DNA of 47,515 nt from Luteolibacter sp. (lineage in GTDB: Bacteria; Verrucomicrobiota; Verrucomicrobiia; Verrucomicrobiales; Akkermansiaceae), in assembly GCA_030828305.1 (NCBI GenBank), contig JAURCU010000006.1:1-47515 (forward strand), written 5' to 3'. Of this stretch, positions 1 through 9,753 are shown one piece after another; positions within the stretch are counted from its first letter, which is position 1, and each line of letters begins with the position of its first letter. Below the pieces are notes generated by a model that did no database searches, was not told the DNA's origin, and saw only the letters and a list, made by a program, of their open reading frames with translations. Both the position numbers and the translations under genes were made by a program.

Positions 1-194
1 TCATTGATGTCGACCCAAACAAGGTGGGAAGTCAGCGCGATGGGCGGCCCGTGCGCTGGCGCGATGACCTACCGCCGCGTGAGCAGAGCTTCATTCTGGT
101 GGGTGTCGGCAAGCGCGGGGTGCGTGATGAAATCCAGGGGCTATTGGATGCACAAGGCTGGGTGGAAGGGCGCGACTACCTCTTGGTGGCTTGA
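1..194 (+). CDS. C-terminal end of a probable family 2 glycosyltransferase (partial)
   Basis: The frame is open from the left edge (first full codon at base 3) to TGA at 192-194, giving about 63 residues. The piece begins IDVDPNKVGSQRDGRPV, continues with SFILVGVGKRGVRDEI and ends GWVEGRDYLLVA. This pattern (an I-D-x-D-P-x-K-x-G stretch, a short hydrophobic strand ending V-G-x-R-G, then a G-x-x-E-G-x-D-Y/F end) resembles, from memory, the tail of some bacterial family 2 glycosyltransferases. The catalytic GT-A domain lies outside the window, so function cannot be confirmed here. The stop is 33 bp before the next gene on the same strand, so the two may be co-transcribed. Confidence 0.5.
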   Translation, partial: IDVDPNKVGSQRDGRPVRWRDDLPPREQSFILVGVGKRGVRDEIQGLLDAQGWVEGRDYLLVA

Positions 195-227
195 TCTGGG
201 GGGCTTCTCAGCTAGGTTGGTTTTCCT

Positions 228-1670
228 GTGAAAAACCTGATCCCCCCACTCATCACCGGCCTTCTCATGCCTCTCCTCCTTGGCGAGCAAGCGGCACTCA
301 CCCTCAAGCCCCAATTGGGACTGCCTTTCCGCGAGAATGCGGTGCTGCAACGCGAGATGCCCGTGCCGGTATGGGGAGCGACCCTGCCGGGAGCGAAGGT
401 CACCGTGATCATCGACTCCCAGAGCAAGTCCACCACCGCTGACACTGAAGGAAAGTGGCGACTGAAGCTCGATCCGATGAGGGTGGTGAAATTGAAGTCG
501 GTCAACGATTCGCTTCCCGGCAAAGTCATGACCATCACCTGTGAGAAGAATGGCGAGTCCGCTACGGTGGAACTGAGCAACCTGATCGTGGGCGATGTGT
601 GGATTTGTGCCGGTCAATCCAACATGGCGGGTGGGATGCGCAAGCCGGTGCACTCCAAGAATTATCCGGCCGACAGCATTCCCAAAGCGAACTATCCTTC
701 ATTGCGCCACTACTCCGCCAAGGATGACAAGTGGCTAGTGTGCACGCCTGAAACGGCAGTTGGGATTTCGCGCGTCGGCTTCTATTTCATTCGTCGGGTG
801 CAACAGGATGCATTGGTGCCGATGGGAGTCATTGTGACGGCGGTGGGTGGCTCCAATATCGAGAGCTGGCTCAATCAGGATCCTTATCCCGAGGGCGGCA
901 ACTACATCAAGTTGCTCAAGCCGCACGTCGGCTACGCCATCAAGGGCGCGGTCTGGTATCAGGGCGAAAGCAACCAGGAGGACAAGCGTGCCTACCACCC
1001 CAAGCTCAAGTCGCTGATCGAGGGTTGGCGCAAGGCCTGGGGGCAGGGTGACTTTCCGCTGCATTTCGTGCAGTTGCCCGGCCTCCGTGAGCCTGTCACG
1101 GATAACCCGGCCGGGGGCGATGGCCGCGCCGAGATTCGTCAGGCCTATGCCGACACGCTTGCCCTTCCCGATACCGGGATGGCGGTGACCATCGACATCG
1201 GCACCAAAGGCGAACACCCGCCCAACAAATACGATACGGGCGTGCGCCTTGCGCGCTCGGTGCTGCAGAAGGTCTACAACGTGGATGTGACCGCCTGCCC
1301 ACTCTATGTCGGCCACAAGATTCAAGGGGATGCCATCCGCGTGTCTTTTACCGACGACGCCAAAAAGGGGCTCATGATCGCCAGAAAGGCGGACCCGGCC
1401 ACTTTGCCGGATACCTTCCTGGCGCCCAAGCCGATGCCGGATGCCAAGATCGACTGGCTGGCCATTCAAGCCAAGGATGGCAGTTGGCACTGGGCCGATG
1501 GCAAGATTGAGGGTGCCGAGTTGGTGGTATCCGCCAAGGAAGTCAACGAACCCATTGCGGTGCGCTACGCCTATACGGGCCAGCCCTACGGGACACTTAT
1601 CTACAACAAGGATGGCATGCCAGTGGGGCCCTTTACCACTTGCGGCTACGACGTGAGGCGACAGGAGTAG
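228..1670 (+). CDS. Secreted sialate O-acetylesterase-like SGNH hydrolase
   Basis: 480 aa. The start is GTG at 228; the next Met codon (267) would cut the signal peptide, so GTG is preferred. Residues 1-23 (MKNLIPPLITGLLMPLLLGE...) look like an export signal. The catalytic block GQSNM at 129-133 carries the nucleophile Ser131. WYQGESN at 243-249 is the conserved block of the SASA family (Pfam DUF303), and GEHPPNK around 328-334 supplies the likely catalytic His330. A beta-rich N-terminal part (about 30-120) precedes the hydrolase domain. Family members remove O-acetyl groups from sialic acids or act on acetylated polysaccharides such as xylan; in PVC bacteria they are common in glycan-degradation sets. 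The true substrate cannot be read from the sequence. TAG stop. Confidence 0.85.
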   Translation: MKNLIPPLITGLLMPLLLGEQAALTLKPQLGLPFRENAVLQREMPVPVWGATLPGAKVTVIIDSQSKSTTADTEGKWRLKLDPMRVVKLKSVNDSLPGKVMTITCEKNGESATVELSNLIVGDVWICAGQSNMAGGMRKPVHSKNYPADSIPKANYPSLRHYSAKDDKWLVCTPETAVGISRVGFYFIRRVQQDALVPMGVIVTAVGGSNIESWLNQDPYPEGGNYIKLLKPHVGYAIKGAVWYQGESNQEDKRAYHPKLKSLIEGWRKAWGQGDFPLHFVQLPGLREPVTDNPAGGDGRAEIRQAYADTLALPDTGMAVTIDIGTKGEHPPNKYDTGVRLARSVLQKVYNVDVTACPLYVGHKIQGDAIRVSFTDDAKKGLMIARKADPATLPDTFLAPKPMPDAKIDWLAIQAKDGSWHWADGKIEGAELVVSAKEVNEPIAVRYAYTGQPYGTLIYNKDGMPVGPFTTCGYDVRRQE

Positions 1671-1758
1671 TGCCCGCCAGACGCCGCGTGGCATGGCATT
1701 TGCTCTTTGCGCTGGGCTAGGGCCTCGTTACCCTAGTGCCGGCCAGCCCCTTGTCCCT

Positions 1759-4527
1759 ATGAGCCTTCAGAAAACCTTTCAGACCACCAAGCAAGTACTT
1801 GGAAAACCCTATGAGGACTTGGAGTTTCTGCTGCAAAGCCTCAAAAGTGTCCTGGAGAAGAATGGCGAGGCCGATATCGCCGCGGCCATTCCCTGGATTG
1901 GGGACAAGGATCCCGTGGTTGGAGAGATCACGCCCAAGCACATCCAGCTTTACTCGATGATTTTCCACTTGGTGAACATGGTGGAAATCAATGCCGCGGT
2001 GCAGGCCCGCCGAGCCAAGGAGGAAGCCTCGTTGGATTCAATCAATGGTTTGTGGGGCATCAATTTCAAGGAGCTGCTCGACGAAGGTCTCACCCAGAAT
2101 GAGATCATGGAGGCGCTGCATGAGGTGATCATCGAACCCGTGCTGACCGCGCACCCCACCGAGGCAAAGCGGGCAACCGTACTCGAGCACCATCGCGAGC
2201 TTTACATACTGCTCGTGCGTCGTGAGAACACGATGTATACAAGCCACGAGATTCGTCATGTGAATCACAATATCGAGCTCGCGCTCTATCGGCTGTGGAA
2301 GACCGGCGAGATCTATCTCGAGAAGCCCGATATCGAGGATGAGCTGCGCAACATCTTGCACTATCTGGTCAATGTCTTCCCGGAGGTGATTTCCATTCTC
2401 GATCGCCGCATGCTGCAAGCCGTTCAGTTCAACGGCATGGACATCGAAACCTTCTGCACCATGCATAGCTTTCCCAAGATCCGCTTTGGCGACTGGGTGG
2501 GTGGTGACCGAGATGGCCATCCTCTGGTCACCGCGGAGGTGACCCGGGATACCTTGCTTCAACTGCGCCTCAATGCATTCGTGGTGATTCGCCGCAAGCT
2601 GACCCGGCTGGCCCAGCGCACCAGCTTCAGTCTTGATCTGCAAGATGCCAACGAGGCCTTGCAGAAGCGCATTGCCCTGATGCTGGAAGAAACTGGCGAC
2701 GCAGGCCGTGAAGTCATCGAGCGCAACAAGGGTGAGGCCTTTCGCCAGTTCATCAGTCTGATGCTGCACAAGCTGCCGGTGGAATCCATTCGTGGTCACG
2801 CCACCAAGTTGCTGGATGTGCAAGGGGCCTACGTGCATTCCCAGCAACTCAAGGACGATCTGTCTTTGTTGCAGTCCTCACTGATGGCTTATGGTGCCAA
2901 GGGGATTGCCCATGATGACGTGATCACCGTGATGCGCGTGGTTGAGGCCTTTGGTTTCCATCTGGCTTCACTCGACATCCGCCAGAACAGCACTTTCCAC
3001 GACAAGGCCATCGAACAGTTGCTGGAGGCTTCGAATGCAGCCGAGACCGACTTCGGCAGCTGGAGTGAGCAGAAGCGCATCGAATTTCTCAACAAGGAGC
3101 TGCAATCCGCGCGCCCCTTCACCGCGCTGAAGGCCGAACTGGGGCCGGAAGCCAAAGCCGTAGTCGAATGCTACCGCGTGATTGCCCAGCACACGCGCAC
3201 CTTCGGCACCAACTGCATCGGCTCATTTATCGTCAGCATGACGCGCTCGGTCTCCGATCTGCTGGCGGTTTATCTGCTGGCCCGTGAGGTCGGCCTCACC
3301 GACATGACCCAAGAGGGTCAATACTGCGAGATTCCCGTGGTGCCACTCTTGGAAACCATTGAGGATCTGGAAAACGGATCTGAAATCCTGCGCGAGTTCC
3401 TCGCCCATCCGGTTACTCAACATACCCTGAGTCATCTGCAGCAGCGCGAAGGAACCAAACTGCCCGTGCAGCAGGTGATGGTTGGCTACAGCGACAGCAA
3501 TAAGGATGGTGGTATCCTCGCCAGCCAGTGGAACCTCTACAAAGCCCAGTATGCGTTGAGCGAAGTGGGCCATGAGGCCGGAGTGAAAATCCGTTTCTTC
3601 CACGGCAAAGGTGGTTCGATCAGTCGTGGTGCCGGCCCCACCCATTACTTCATCAAGGCACTGCCGCATGGAGCTCCCAACGGTGACATTCGCCTGACCG
3701 AGCAGGGTGAGACCATCGCTCAGAAATACGGCAACCCGGTTAATGCTGCCTACAATCTGGAGTTGCTCGCAGCCAATGCGCTAAGCAAGACCTTGCTCGA
3801 CCAACAAAGTGAGCGCGCCTTCCATCCGCTGGCAAACATCATCGCCTGGTTGGCAGAGGCCTCCCAGCAATGCTACGACGCCATGCGCAACGAAGAGGGT
3901 TTCATCACCTTCTTCCGTCAAGCCACGCCCATCGACGCGATTGAGATGAGTAAAATCGGTTCGCGCCCGGCCAAGCGCACGGGCATGAACACCCTCGACG
4001 ACCTGCGCGCCATCCCCTGGGTTTTCTCATGGAGCCAGGCCCGTGTTTACATGACGAGTTGGTTTGGTGTGGGCAGTGCGCTTGAGCAATTGCAGCAGAA
4101 AAATCCCGAGGGTTATGAAATCTTGCACGCTTCCATCAAGACGGACGCCTTTATTCGCTACGTGTTCACCAACATCGACACCAGTTTGGCGGCCACCGAT
4201 GAGGAAATCTTCAAGCTCTACATGAATCTCGTGGAAGACGAGGCGCTGCGGGAAAAATTCTCCGGCATTTTCATGGATGAATTGGCGCTGACTCGTCGTC
4301 ATCTTGCCGTTATCCAAAATCGGCCCATTGAGGAGCGCCGCAAGAATCATCATTACTCCAATCTCTTGCGCGCGTCGCTGATGCGCCCGCTGCACGAAAA
4401 GCAGGTGCAGTTGTTGAAGGATTGGCGTCAGCACAAGGCAAAGGGTGAGTCGGAGGACGAGGTTATCCAGACCGAGCTTCTGATCACCATCAATGCGCTC
4501 TCGGGCGCCATGCGCAATACGGGCTGA
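1759..4527 (+). CDS. ppc: Phosphoenolpyruvate carboxylase
   Basis: 922 aa from ATG 1759. The frame is open upstream to 1693, but the extra residues do not look conserved. The enzyme carboxylates PEP with bicarbonate to oxaloacetate and replenishes the TCA cycle. Visible family signatures: LTAHPTEAKR with catalytic His132, FGDWVGGDRDGHP, GYSDSNKDGG, FHGKGGSISRG, TEQGETIAQKYG, GSRPAKR, LRAIPWVFSW and the C-terminal MRNTG that closes the active site. Length is normal for a bacterial PEPC (about 880-930). It converges on the FAD oxidoreductase gene with only 5 bp between stops, and no clear terminator is visible there. Confidence 0.97.
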   Translation: MSLQKTFQTTKQVLGKPYEDLEFLLQSLKSVLEKNGEADIAAAIPWIGDKDPVVGEITPKHIQLYSMIFHLVNMVEINAAVQARRAKEEASLDSINGLWGINFKELLDEGLTQNEIMEALHEVIIEPVLTAHPTEAKRATVLEHHRELYILLVRRENTMYTSHEIRHVNHNIELALYRLWKTGEIYLEKPDIEDELRNILHYLVNVFPEVISILDRRMLQAVQFNGMDIETFCTMHSFPKIRFGDWVGGDRDGHPLVTAEVTRDTLLQLRLNAFVVIRRKLTRLAQRTSFSLDLQDANEALQKRIALMLEETGDAGREVIERNKGEAFRQFISLMLHKLPVESIRGHATKLLDVQGAYVHSQQLKDDLSLLQSSLMAYGAKGIAHDDVITVMRVVEAFGFHLASLDIRQNSTFHDKAIEQLLEASNAAETDFGSWSEQKRIEFLNKELQSARPFTALKAELGPEAKAVVECYRVIAQHTRTFGTNCIGSFIVSMTRSVSDLLAVYLLAREVGLTDMTQEGQYCEIPVVPLLETIEDLENGSEILREFLAHPVTQHTLSHLQQREGTKLPVQQVMVGYSDSNKDGGILASQWNLYKAQYALSEVGHEAGVKIRFFHGKGGSISRGAGPTHYFIKALPHGAPNGDIRLTEQGETIAQKYGNPVNAAYNLELLAANALSKTLLDQQSERAFHPLANIIAWLAEASQQCYDAMRNEEGFITFFRQATPIDAIEMSKIGSRPAKRTGMNTLDDLRAIPWVFSWSQARVYMTSWFGVGSALEQLQQKNPEGYEILHASIKTDAFIRYVFTNIDTSLAATDEEIFKLYMNLVEDEALREKFSGIFMDELALTRRHLAVIQNRPIEERRKNHHYSNLLRASLMRPLHEKQVQLLKDWRQHKAKGESEDEVIQTELLITINALSGAMRNTG

Positions 4528-4532
4528 GTGGC

Positions 4533-5849
4533 TCAGGCCTCGGGCACAATGGCATCGTGATTGTTGAGGAGTGCTTTCAACTCATGGAGTGGCACCTTGC
4601 CGGGAGTGGTGCCATTCATCGCGGCAAGGACGGCGGCGCAGGCAGCGGCCTGGCCCATGGCCATGCAGGGGGCCTGCACGCGCAGACCGGAGTTGGCGAG
4701 GCGGTCGCTGGAGACACTGCGACCGGCAACGATGATGTTTTCACTGCCCTTGGGAATGAGTGCGGAGAGGGGAATGGTGGGAACCACGCCTTCCTTGAGC
4801 GGCTCGGGTTTGACGCCGTTCTTGGTATGAAGGTCCACGGGGTAGAAGGCGTAGCAGATGGCGTCGTCAAAGAATTTTCCGGAGCGGTAGTCGTCAACGG
4901 TGATGACGGTTTCTCCCCTGATTCGGTAGCTTTCACGGAAGCCGGGTTCGGGCTGAAGGTGCATCAGGCGCTTCTTGCCCTTGGCATCGCGAAGTTTTTT
5001 CAGCACGAGTTTTCGACCAGCCAGCTTGGCCTCGGTGACGGTGCGCGAATTGGTGGAGTCTGCGCCGTGCACGTAGATCTGATGCAGTTGCTTGCGACCC
5101 ACCTCGTAATTGCCTCCGAGTTGGAACAGGTAGGAGCCAGGCTGGGTGATGTCTTCGCGCATGCGTTCGAAACCAAGCATGCCTACGACTTCGGCGCCGC
5201 CGGTACAATCGATGATCTGTTTGCAGGTGACTTTGCGGTTGGTGCCGAAGCCCACGCATCCAAGTTCCCAGCCTTCGGGTGTGGCCTTGGCGCTTTGTAT
5301 GAATTCGTGGTAGGCAATCTCCACGCCAGCTTGAAGGAGCTTTTCTTCAGCAAGAATACTGTAGACGTGTTGATTGACAACAATTTGGTTCATCCAGTGA
5401 TGTTTCTGAACGACCGAGAAGTCGGGGAGTCTGCCACCGTCGAGTTCAACGCTCTCTTTGGTCAGCTCCCAGCCGATGCCCATGATAATCTGTGTTCCCC
5501 AGGCGTCGAACAGGCCGGGATAGCAGACTCCGCCGACAGTAGTCATGCCGCCGAGTTGCCCACCGCGTTCGAGCAGGAGTGTCTTGGCGCCGGCACGCCC
5601 CGACTGGATGGCAGCGATGGTGCCGGCGGTGCCGCCTCCGACGACCACCACATCGACGTCGGTGGTCAGATCCGTGGCGAGTTCTTCCGGCTCGCTACTG
5701 ACTTTGATGCCATCTCGGGCGAGAGTGATGTGGGTCGTGCTGGCAATGGCCATGCCGGCGACGCTCGCAGCACCCGCGCTAAGAAACTTGCGACGGTCGA
5801 GGGGGATAGAGGAGTTTGCAGGGTAGGCGGACGAATCGGAGGCGCTCAT
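4533..5849 (-). CDS. Tat-exported FAD-dependent oxidoreductase (FAD_oxidored family)
   Basis: 438 aa. An N-terminal twin-arginine signal is visible: DRRKFLSAG at 18-26, followed by a hydrophobic, Ala-rich stretch. The dinucleotide-binding motif VVVVGGGTAG covers 67-76, and the acidic residue ending the second strand is Glu94 (LLLERGG). GGMTTVGGVCYPGLF follows, as in the PF12831-type oxidoreductases abundant in Verrucomicrobia and Planctomycetes. Near the C-terminus, IIVAGRSVSSDRLANSGLRVQ and the Ala-rich helix MAMGQAAACAAVLA complete the FAD fold. The electron acceptor and substrate are unknown; many relatives sit in carbohydrate-use loci. It lies downstream of pabB on the same strand, but the two functions are not obviously linked. 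Confidence 0.85.
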   Translation of the reverse strand: MSASDSSAYPANSSIPLDRRKFLSAGAASVAGMAIASTTHITLARDGIKVSSEPEELATDLTTDVDVVVVGGGTAGTIAAIQSGRAGAKTLLLERGGQLGGMTTVGGVCYPGLFDAWGTQIIMGIGWELTKESVELDGGRLPDFSVVQKHHWMNQIVVNQHVYSILAEEKLLQAGVEIAYHEFIQSAKATPEGWELGCVGFGTNRKVTCKQIIDCTGGAEVVGMLGFERMREDITQPGSYLFQLGGNYEVGRKQLHQIYVHGADSTNSRTVTEAKLAGRKLVLKKLRDAKGKKRLMHLQPEPGFRESYRIRGETVITVDDYRSGKFFDDAICYAFYPVDLHTKNGVKPEPLKEGVVPTIPLSALIPKGSENIIVAGRSVSSDRLANSGLRVQAPCMAMGQAAACAAVLAAMNGTTPGKVPLHELKALLNNHDAIVPEA

Positions 5850-5895
5850 GGATCAGGGGAGAGCATATAGATACGGTGTGGGGTCAGTCGATCTC

Positions 5896-7161
5896 TCAAA
5901 CACCCTGCTGCCAGCGCTCGATGGCCAGTCGGATTCCCGCTGCCTTGTCGAGAGTTTCCTGATACTCGTGCTTCGGATCAGAGTCCGCAACGATGCCCGC
6001 GCCCACCCGGTAACTGAGGGTGTTACCCTCGCGCACGAGGGTGCGGATCGCGATGTTGAAGCAGCTCTCGCCATTGGCTCCCAGCCAGCCGATGGCGCCG
6101 CAGTAGATGCCGCGCCTGCGGGCCTCGAGTTCGGCGATGATCTCCATCGCGCGCTTCTTGGGGGCACCCGTGATGCTGCCACCGGGGAAGCAGCGCTCGA
6201 GGCAGTCGATGGCATCGTGGTCGCCATGGAGGGTGCCGGTGATGGTGGAGACGAGGTGGTGGACCTGCTCGAGGGCTTCGAGTTGCAGCATCTCGCTGAC
6301 CTCCACCGAACCGAACTCACAAACCTGGCCGAGGTCGTTGCGCAGCAGGTCGGTGATCATGATCAGCTCGGCGATCTCCTTGGGCGAGGTCTGCAATTCG
6401 TATGCGGAGCGGCGGTCTTCGTCCGGGTCCTCAAAGCGGGGTCGGGTACCCTTGATGGGCCGGGTCTCCACCTGCCGCCCCGAAATCTTGAGAAAGCTCT
6501 CGGGAGAGGAGCTCAGCACCTCGCGGCCGGCCAGATCCAGCCAGGCGGACATCGGAGCGGGGGAGGCATCGCGCAGGGTCTCATAGAGGCCGAACAGCGA
6601 GCCGCCCGAAACCTTGGCTTCGAAGGCCTGTGAGAGATTGACCTGATAAATGTCGCCAGCTCGGATCCATTCCTGGATGAGCTCGACCGATTCGACGAAG
6701 TGTTGCTCGGTCTGTCGGGACTCAAAGAGCGAGATGGAAACGTTCTGGTCCGTGCTGTCCTTGAGCTGGCCGGAGAGATTCCCCAGCTCCCACCACTGGC
6801 CATGGCCATGGTCGAAGATCAGCATCTGAGCATATCGGCCGAAGATGAATTCACCCTCATAGCTGACCCAACCGGCCAGCCCTCCCAAGGGAAAGCCGTG
6901 GTCGCCTTTGACCTCGGGCAGTTCGGCCAGAGCAGCGCGCAGGCCGACGCGGTCTTCGGCCCGATGGATGGAGCCTTGCAAGATGCCGCTGGGAGAGGCG
7001 GCGATCAGTGAGACAGGTTGGCTGGCCGAGCTCGGCAGGTGGCCGGAGGTGTCGAAAAAGCACAATCCCGGCAGGTAACGCAGCTGATTGGCGACCTCCA
7101 GCGGCTCCATGCCCTCCAATGCGGGGCAGATACGGGGGGATGGGCTAGCGATCTGCGCCAT
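5896..7161 (-). CDS. pabB: Aminodeoxychorismate synthase component I
   Basis: 421 aa from ATG 7161; a TTG at 7197 would add 12 residues and is less likely. The chorismate-binding domain is clear: GDIYQVNLSQ, SPESFL, then PIKGTRPR. The Lys in PIKGT (residue 237) is the feature that separates PabB, which uses this Lys to aminate chorismate at C4, from anthranilate synthase TrpE (PIAGT). TDLLRNDLG, FPGGSITGAPK, the block from IYCGAIGW to SCFNIAIRT and VGAGIVADSDP follow. The product feeds 4-aminobenzoate and folate synthesis. No PabA glutaminase or PabC lyase gene is adjacent. A perfect 20-bp palindrome lies 46 bp upstream of the ATG. Confidence 0.9.
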   Translation of the reverse strand: MAQIASPSPRICPALEGMEPLEVANQLRYLPGLCFFDTSGHLPSSASQPVSLIAASPSGILQGSIHRAEDRVGLRAALAELPEVKGDHGFPLGGLAGWVSYEGEFIFGRYAQMLIFDHGHGQWWELGNLSGQLKDSTDQNVSISLFESRQTEQHFVESVELIQEWIRAGDIYQVNLSQAFEAKVSGGSLFGLYETLRDASPAPMSAWLDLAGREVLSSSPESFLKISGRQVETRPIKGTRPRFEDPDEDRRSAYELQTSPKEIAELIMITDLLRNDLGQVCEFGSVEVSEMLQLEALEQVHHLVSTITGTLHGDHDAIDCLERCFPGGSITGAPKKRAMEIIAELEARRRGIYCGAIGWLGANGESCFNIAIRTLVREGNTLSYRVGAGIVADSDPKHEYQETLDKAAGIRLAIERWQQGV

Positions 7162-7207
7162 GGAGGCAGCAAACAGCGTGGGAAGGTTCGAAGGCAAGCC
7201 GTAAGGG

Positions 7208-7227
7208 AGGATTTGAGCTCAAATCCT
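7208..7227. promoter_or_regulatory. Perfect 20-bp palindrome upstream of pabB (operator or RNA hairpin)
   Basis: AGGATTTGAGCTCAAATCCT is self-complementary over its full length (10-bp arms, no spacer). It lies in the 192-bp space between divergent pabB (ATG at 7161) and fusA2 (ATG at 7354), nearer to pabB. A dimeric repressor site is the simplest reading; a hairpin in the pabB leader is the alternative. It does not match an operator that I recognise. Confidence 0.5.
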
Positions 7228-7353
7228 TAAAAAACCTCCCGATTCGCTAACTACAGGGTTGCCAAATTCTGTGGTGCGACTAGCAATGCGCCCCCGGCGC
7301 GCTCAACAGGAGCCTGCGCTAGACAACCTCCACGCAACTCCCAAGCCACTCCC

Positions 7354-9444
7354 ATGAAGGACCTCCTCAAATATCGCAACATCGGTATTTTCGCCCACGT
7401 TGACGCGGGCAAGACCACGACCACCGAGCGCATTCTCAAGCTGACCGGCAAGATCCACAAGATCGGTGAGGTTCATGACGGTGAATCCACCATGGACTTC
7501 ATGGATCAGGAAGCAGAGCGTGGCATCACCATTCAGTCGGCTGCTACCAGCTGTTTCTGGCGCGATCACCAGTTCAACGTGATCGACACTCCGGGCCACG
7601 TGGACTTCACCATTGAGGTTTATCGTTCGCTCAAGGTGCTTGATGGTGGTGTTGGCGTGTTCTGCGGATCCGGTGGAGTGGAGCCCCAGTCCGAGACCAA
7701 CTGGCGTTATGCCAACGATTCCAAGGTTTCACGCATCATTTACGTCAACAAGCTAGATCGGATTGGCGCTGACTTCTACCGCGTGGTGGAGCAGGTCAAG
7801 CGCGTGTTGGGTGCGGTTCCGCTCGTCATGGTGCTGCCCATCGGCACTGAGTCCGATTTCAAAGGAGTTGTCGATCTGCTGAGCATGAAGGCCTACGTTT
7901 GGGATGACAGTGGTCAACCCGAGAACTTCGCCATCGAGGACATTCCCGCCGACATGCAGGCCAAGGCCGAGCAATACCGAGCTGCCATGGTTGAGGCTGC
8001 CGTTGAGCAGGACGACGAAGTCATGGAGGCCTACCTCGAGGGCAACGAGCCCGACATCGACACCCTCAAGAAGTGCATCCGCAAGGGCACCATCGACCTT
8101 GCCTTCTTCCCCACCTATTGCGGCTCCTCCTTCAAAAACAAGGGTTTGCAACTCATCCTAGACGCCATCGTCGATTTCTTGCCTTCGCCGCTAGAAGTCA
8201 AGCCGCTTCCCGAAGTCGACGATGAAGGCAACGAGACCGGCAAGTTTGCCGAGGCCAAGTCCGATGCTCCACTACGCGCCCTTGCCTTCAAGATCATGGA
8301 CGACAAGTTCGGTGCACTCACCTTTACCCGCATCTATTCGGGCACCATCAAGAAGGGTGACACCATCCTCAACTCCTTCACGGGCAAGACCGAGCGCGTC
8401 AGCCGCATGGTAGAAATGCACGCCGATGACCGCAACGAGCTCGACTCCGCGCAAGCCGGTGACATCGTTGCTCTGGTGGGGCTGAAAAACGTCCAGACCG
8501 GTCACACGCTCTGCGACGAGAAAAACCCTGCCACCCTTGAGCCAATGGTGTTCCCTGATCCGGTGATCTCGATTGCCGTGGCCGCCAAGGATAAGGCCAA
8601 CGCTGAGAAGCTATCCAATGCCATTGGTAAAATGGTGGCCGAGGATCCCTCCTTCCGTGTCGAGACCGATGAGGAAACCGGTGAAACCATCCTCAAGGGC
8701 ATGGGCGAGCTCCACCTCGATATCAAGATCGACATTCTGAAGCGCACTCACAAAGTCGAGGTGGAAGTCGGCGCACCTCAGGTTGCCTACCGTGAAACCA
8801 TCACCAAACCGGTCTCGGATAGCTACACGCACAAGAAACAGTCCGGCGGTTCCGGTCAGTTCGCCAAGATCGACTACAGTATCGAGCCGCTTCAGCCCGG
8901 TGATGGCTTTGTCTTTGAGTCCACCGTGGTCGGTGGCAATGTGCCCAAGGAATTTATTCCGGCTGTCGAGAAGGGCTTCAAGCTTTCGATTGATCGTGGC
9001 CCGCTTGCCGGCTACCCCTGCCTGGACTTCAAGGTGACCCTGACCGATGGTGGCTTCCACGCCGTGGACTCCTCGGCCATTGCCTTCGAAATCGCATCCA
9101 AAGCTGCCTACCGCCAGACCATGCCCAAGGCCGGCCCGCAAATCCTTGAGCCCATCATGAAACTCGATGTGTTCTCTCCCGAGGACAAGATTGGTGACGT
9201 GATTGGAGATCTCAATCGCCGTCGCGGCATGATCCAAGGCCAAGAGCCGACTCCTGGTGGTGTCCGCGTCAAGGCCGAGGCCCCTCTGAGCGAAATGTTT
9301 GGCTACATCGGTGACCTTCGGACCATGACTTCTGGTCGTGGCCAGTTCTCCATGGAGTTCAGTCACTACTCCGCCTGCCCAAGGAACATCTCTGACGAGG
9401 TGATCGCCAAAGCCAAGGAGCGCGAAGAGGCCAAGAACAAGTAA
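7354..9444 (+). CDS. fusA: Elongation factor G, EF-G2 type paralogue
   Basis: 696 aa. Translational GTPase: P-loop AHVDAGKT at 14-21, RGITI at 57-61 (switch I), DTPGH at 78-82, NKLD at 132-135, then domain II, the [10 protein letters not shown] block and the C-terminal domains. The protein resembles the second EF-G of Vibrio and Pseudomonas (FusA2), not the canonical translocase: it begins [19 protein letters not shown], has [20 protein letters not shown] instead of AVxGVQPQSETVWRQA, and ends [16 protein letters not shown]. The location agrees: no rpsL, rpsG or tuf is nearby. It may act in translocation, ribosome recycling or stress translation; the division of labour with a canonical EF-G elsewhere is unknown. 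A strong terminator follows. Confidence 0.9.
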   Translation: MKDLLKYRNIGIFAHVDAGKTTTTERILKLTGKIHKIGEVHDGESTMDFMDQEAERGITIQSAATSCFWRDHQFNVIDTPGHVDFTIEVYRSLKVLDGGVGVFCGSGGVEPQSETNWRYANDSKVSRIIYVNKLDRIGADFYRVVEQVKRVLGAVPLVMVLPIGTESDFKGVVDLLSMKAYVWDDSGQPENFAIEDIPADMQAKAEQYRAAMVEAAVEQDDEVMEAYLEGNEPDIDTLKKCIRKGTIDLAFFPTYCGSSFKNKGLQLILDAIVDFLPSPLEVKPLPEVDDEGNETGKFAEAKSDAPLRALAFKIMDDKFGALTFTRIYSGTIKKGDTILNSFTGKTERVSRMVEMHADDRNELDSAQAGDIVALVGLKNVQTGHTLCDEKNPATLEPMVFPDPVISIAVAAKDKANAEKLSNAIGKMVAEDPSFRVETDEETGETILKGMGELHLDIKIDILKRTHKVEVEVGAPQVAYRETITKPVSDSYTHKKQSGGSGQFAKIDYSIEPLQPGDGFVFESTVVGGNVPKEFIPAVEKGFKLSIDRGPLAGYPCLDFKVTLTDGGFHAVDSSAIAFEIASKAAYRQTMPKAGPQILEPIMKLDVFSPEDKIGDVIGDLNRRRGMIQGQEPTPGGVRVKAEAPLSEMFGYIGDLRTMTSGRGQFSMEFSHYSACPRNISDEVIAKAKEREEAKNK

Positions 9445-9473
9445 GTTGCCCAGAGGCTTCCCACTCACTCATA

Positions 9474-9507
9474 AAAAACCCGCTGTCCTTTCGGTCAGCG
9501 GGTTTTT
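9474..9507 (+). terminator. Intrinsic terminator of the EF-G gene
   Basis: The stem AACCCGCTG (9477-9485) pairs with CAGCGGGTT (9496-9504) around a 10-nt loop. It is preceded by an A-run and followed by TTTTT, 30 bp after the fusA2 stop. Confidence 0.9.
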
Positions 9508-9570
9508 CGTTTGGGGGGAAATGGTATTGAAGGAGAGGGAGGTGGTTGATGCTGTGTAAGCTTTACCTTT

Positions 9571-9753
9571 TCATGCCGGTCTGATGAAACGGGTGAGGAC
9601 GGTTGGCCGGGTATCCTCGCCAGACTGTCTCTGCGGTTTACGGGTTTGTGGGTGATGATCGCTGATCCCTAGCCTCTGCATGTCAGATGGCGTTGGATCG
9701 GGGGCATTGAGAGCAGCTTCGAAGAGCTTGTTCATTTTTTCCAGATCAATCAT
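9571..9753 (-). CDS. Small hypothetical protein downstream of dprA
   Basis: A small frame that starts right after dprA. ATG at 9810 (79 aa, 6 bp beyond the dprA stop) and ATG at 9753 (60 aa, MIDLEKMNKLFEAALNAPD...) are both possible; the second is preferred because the helix-like segment LEKMNKLFEAAL begins there. The C-terminal half is hydrophilic and rich in Arg, Gln and Pro (HHPQTRKPQRQSGED) and is likely unstructured. There are no cysteines, no signal and no recognised domain. If real, it is probably translated from the dprA message. It may equally be a chance frame. Confidence 0.35.
   Translation of the reverse strand: MIDLEKMNKLFEAALNAPDPTPSDMQRLGISDHHPQTRKPQRQSGEDTRPTVLTRFIRPA

Noticed and set aside
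4557..5870. A 437-codon open frame on the plus strand opposite the FAD oxidoreductase gene
   Set aside because: Its translation has no recognisable domain and mirrors the codon structure of the well-supported minus-strand oxidoreductase; it is an antisense shadow in GC-rich DNA.
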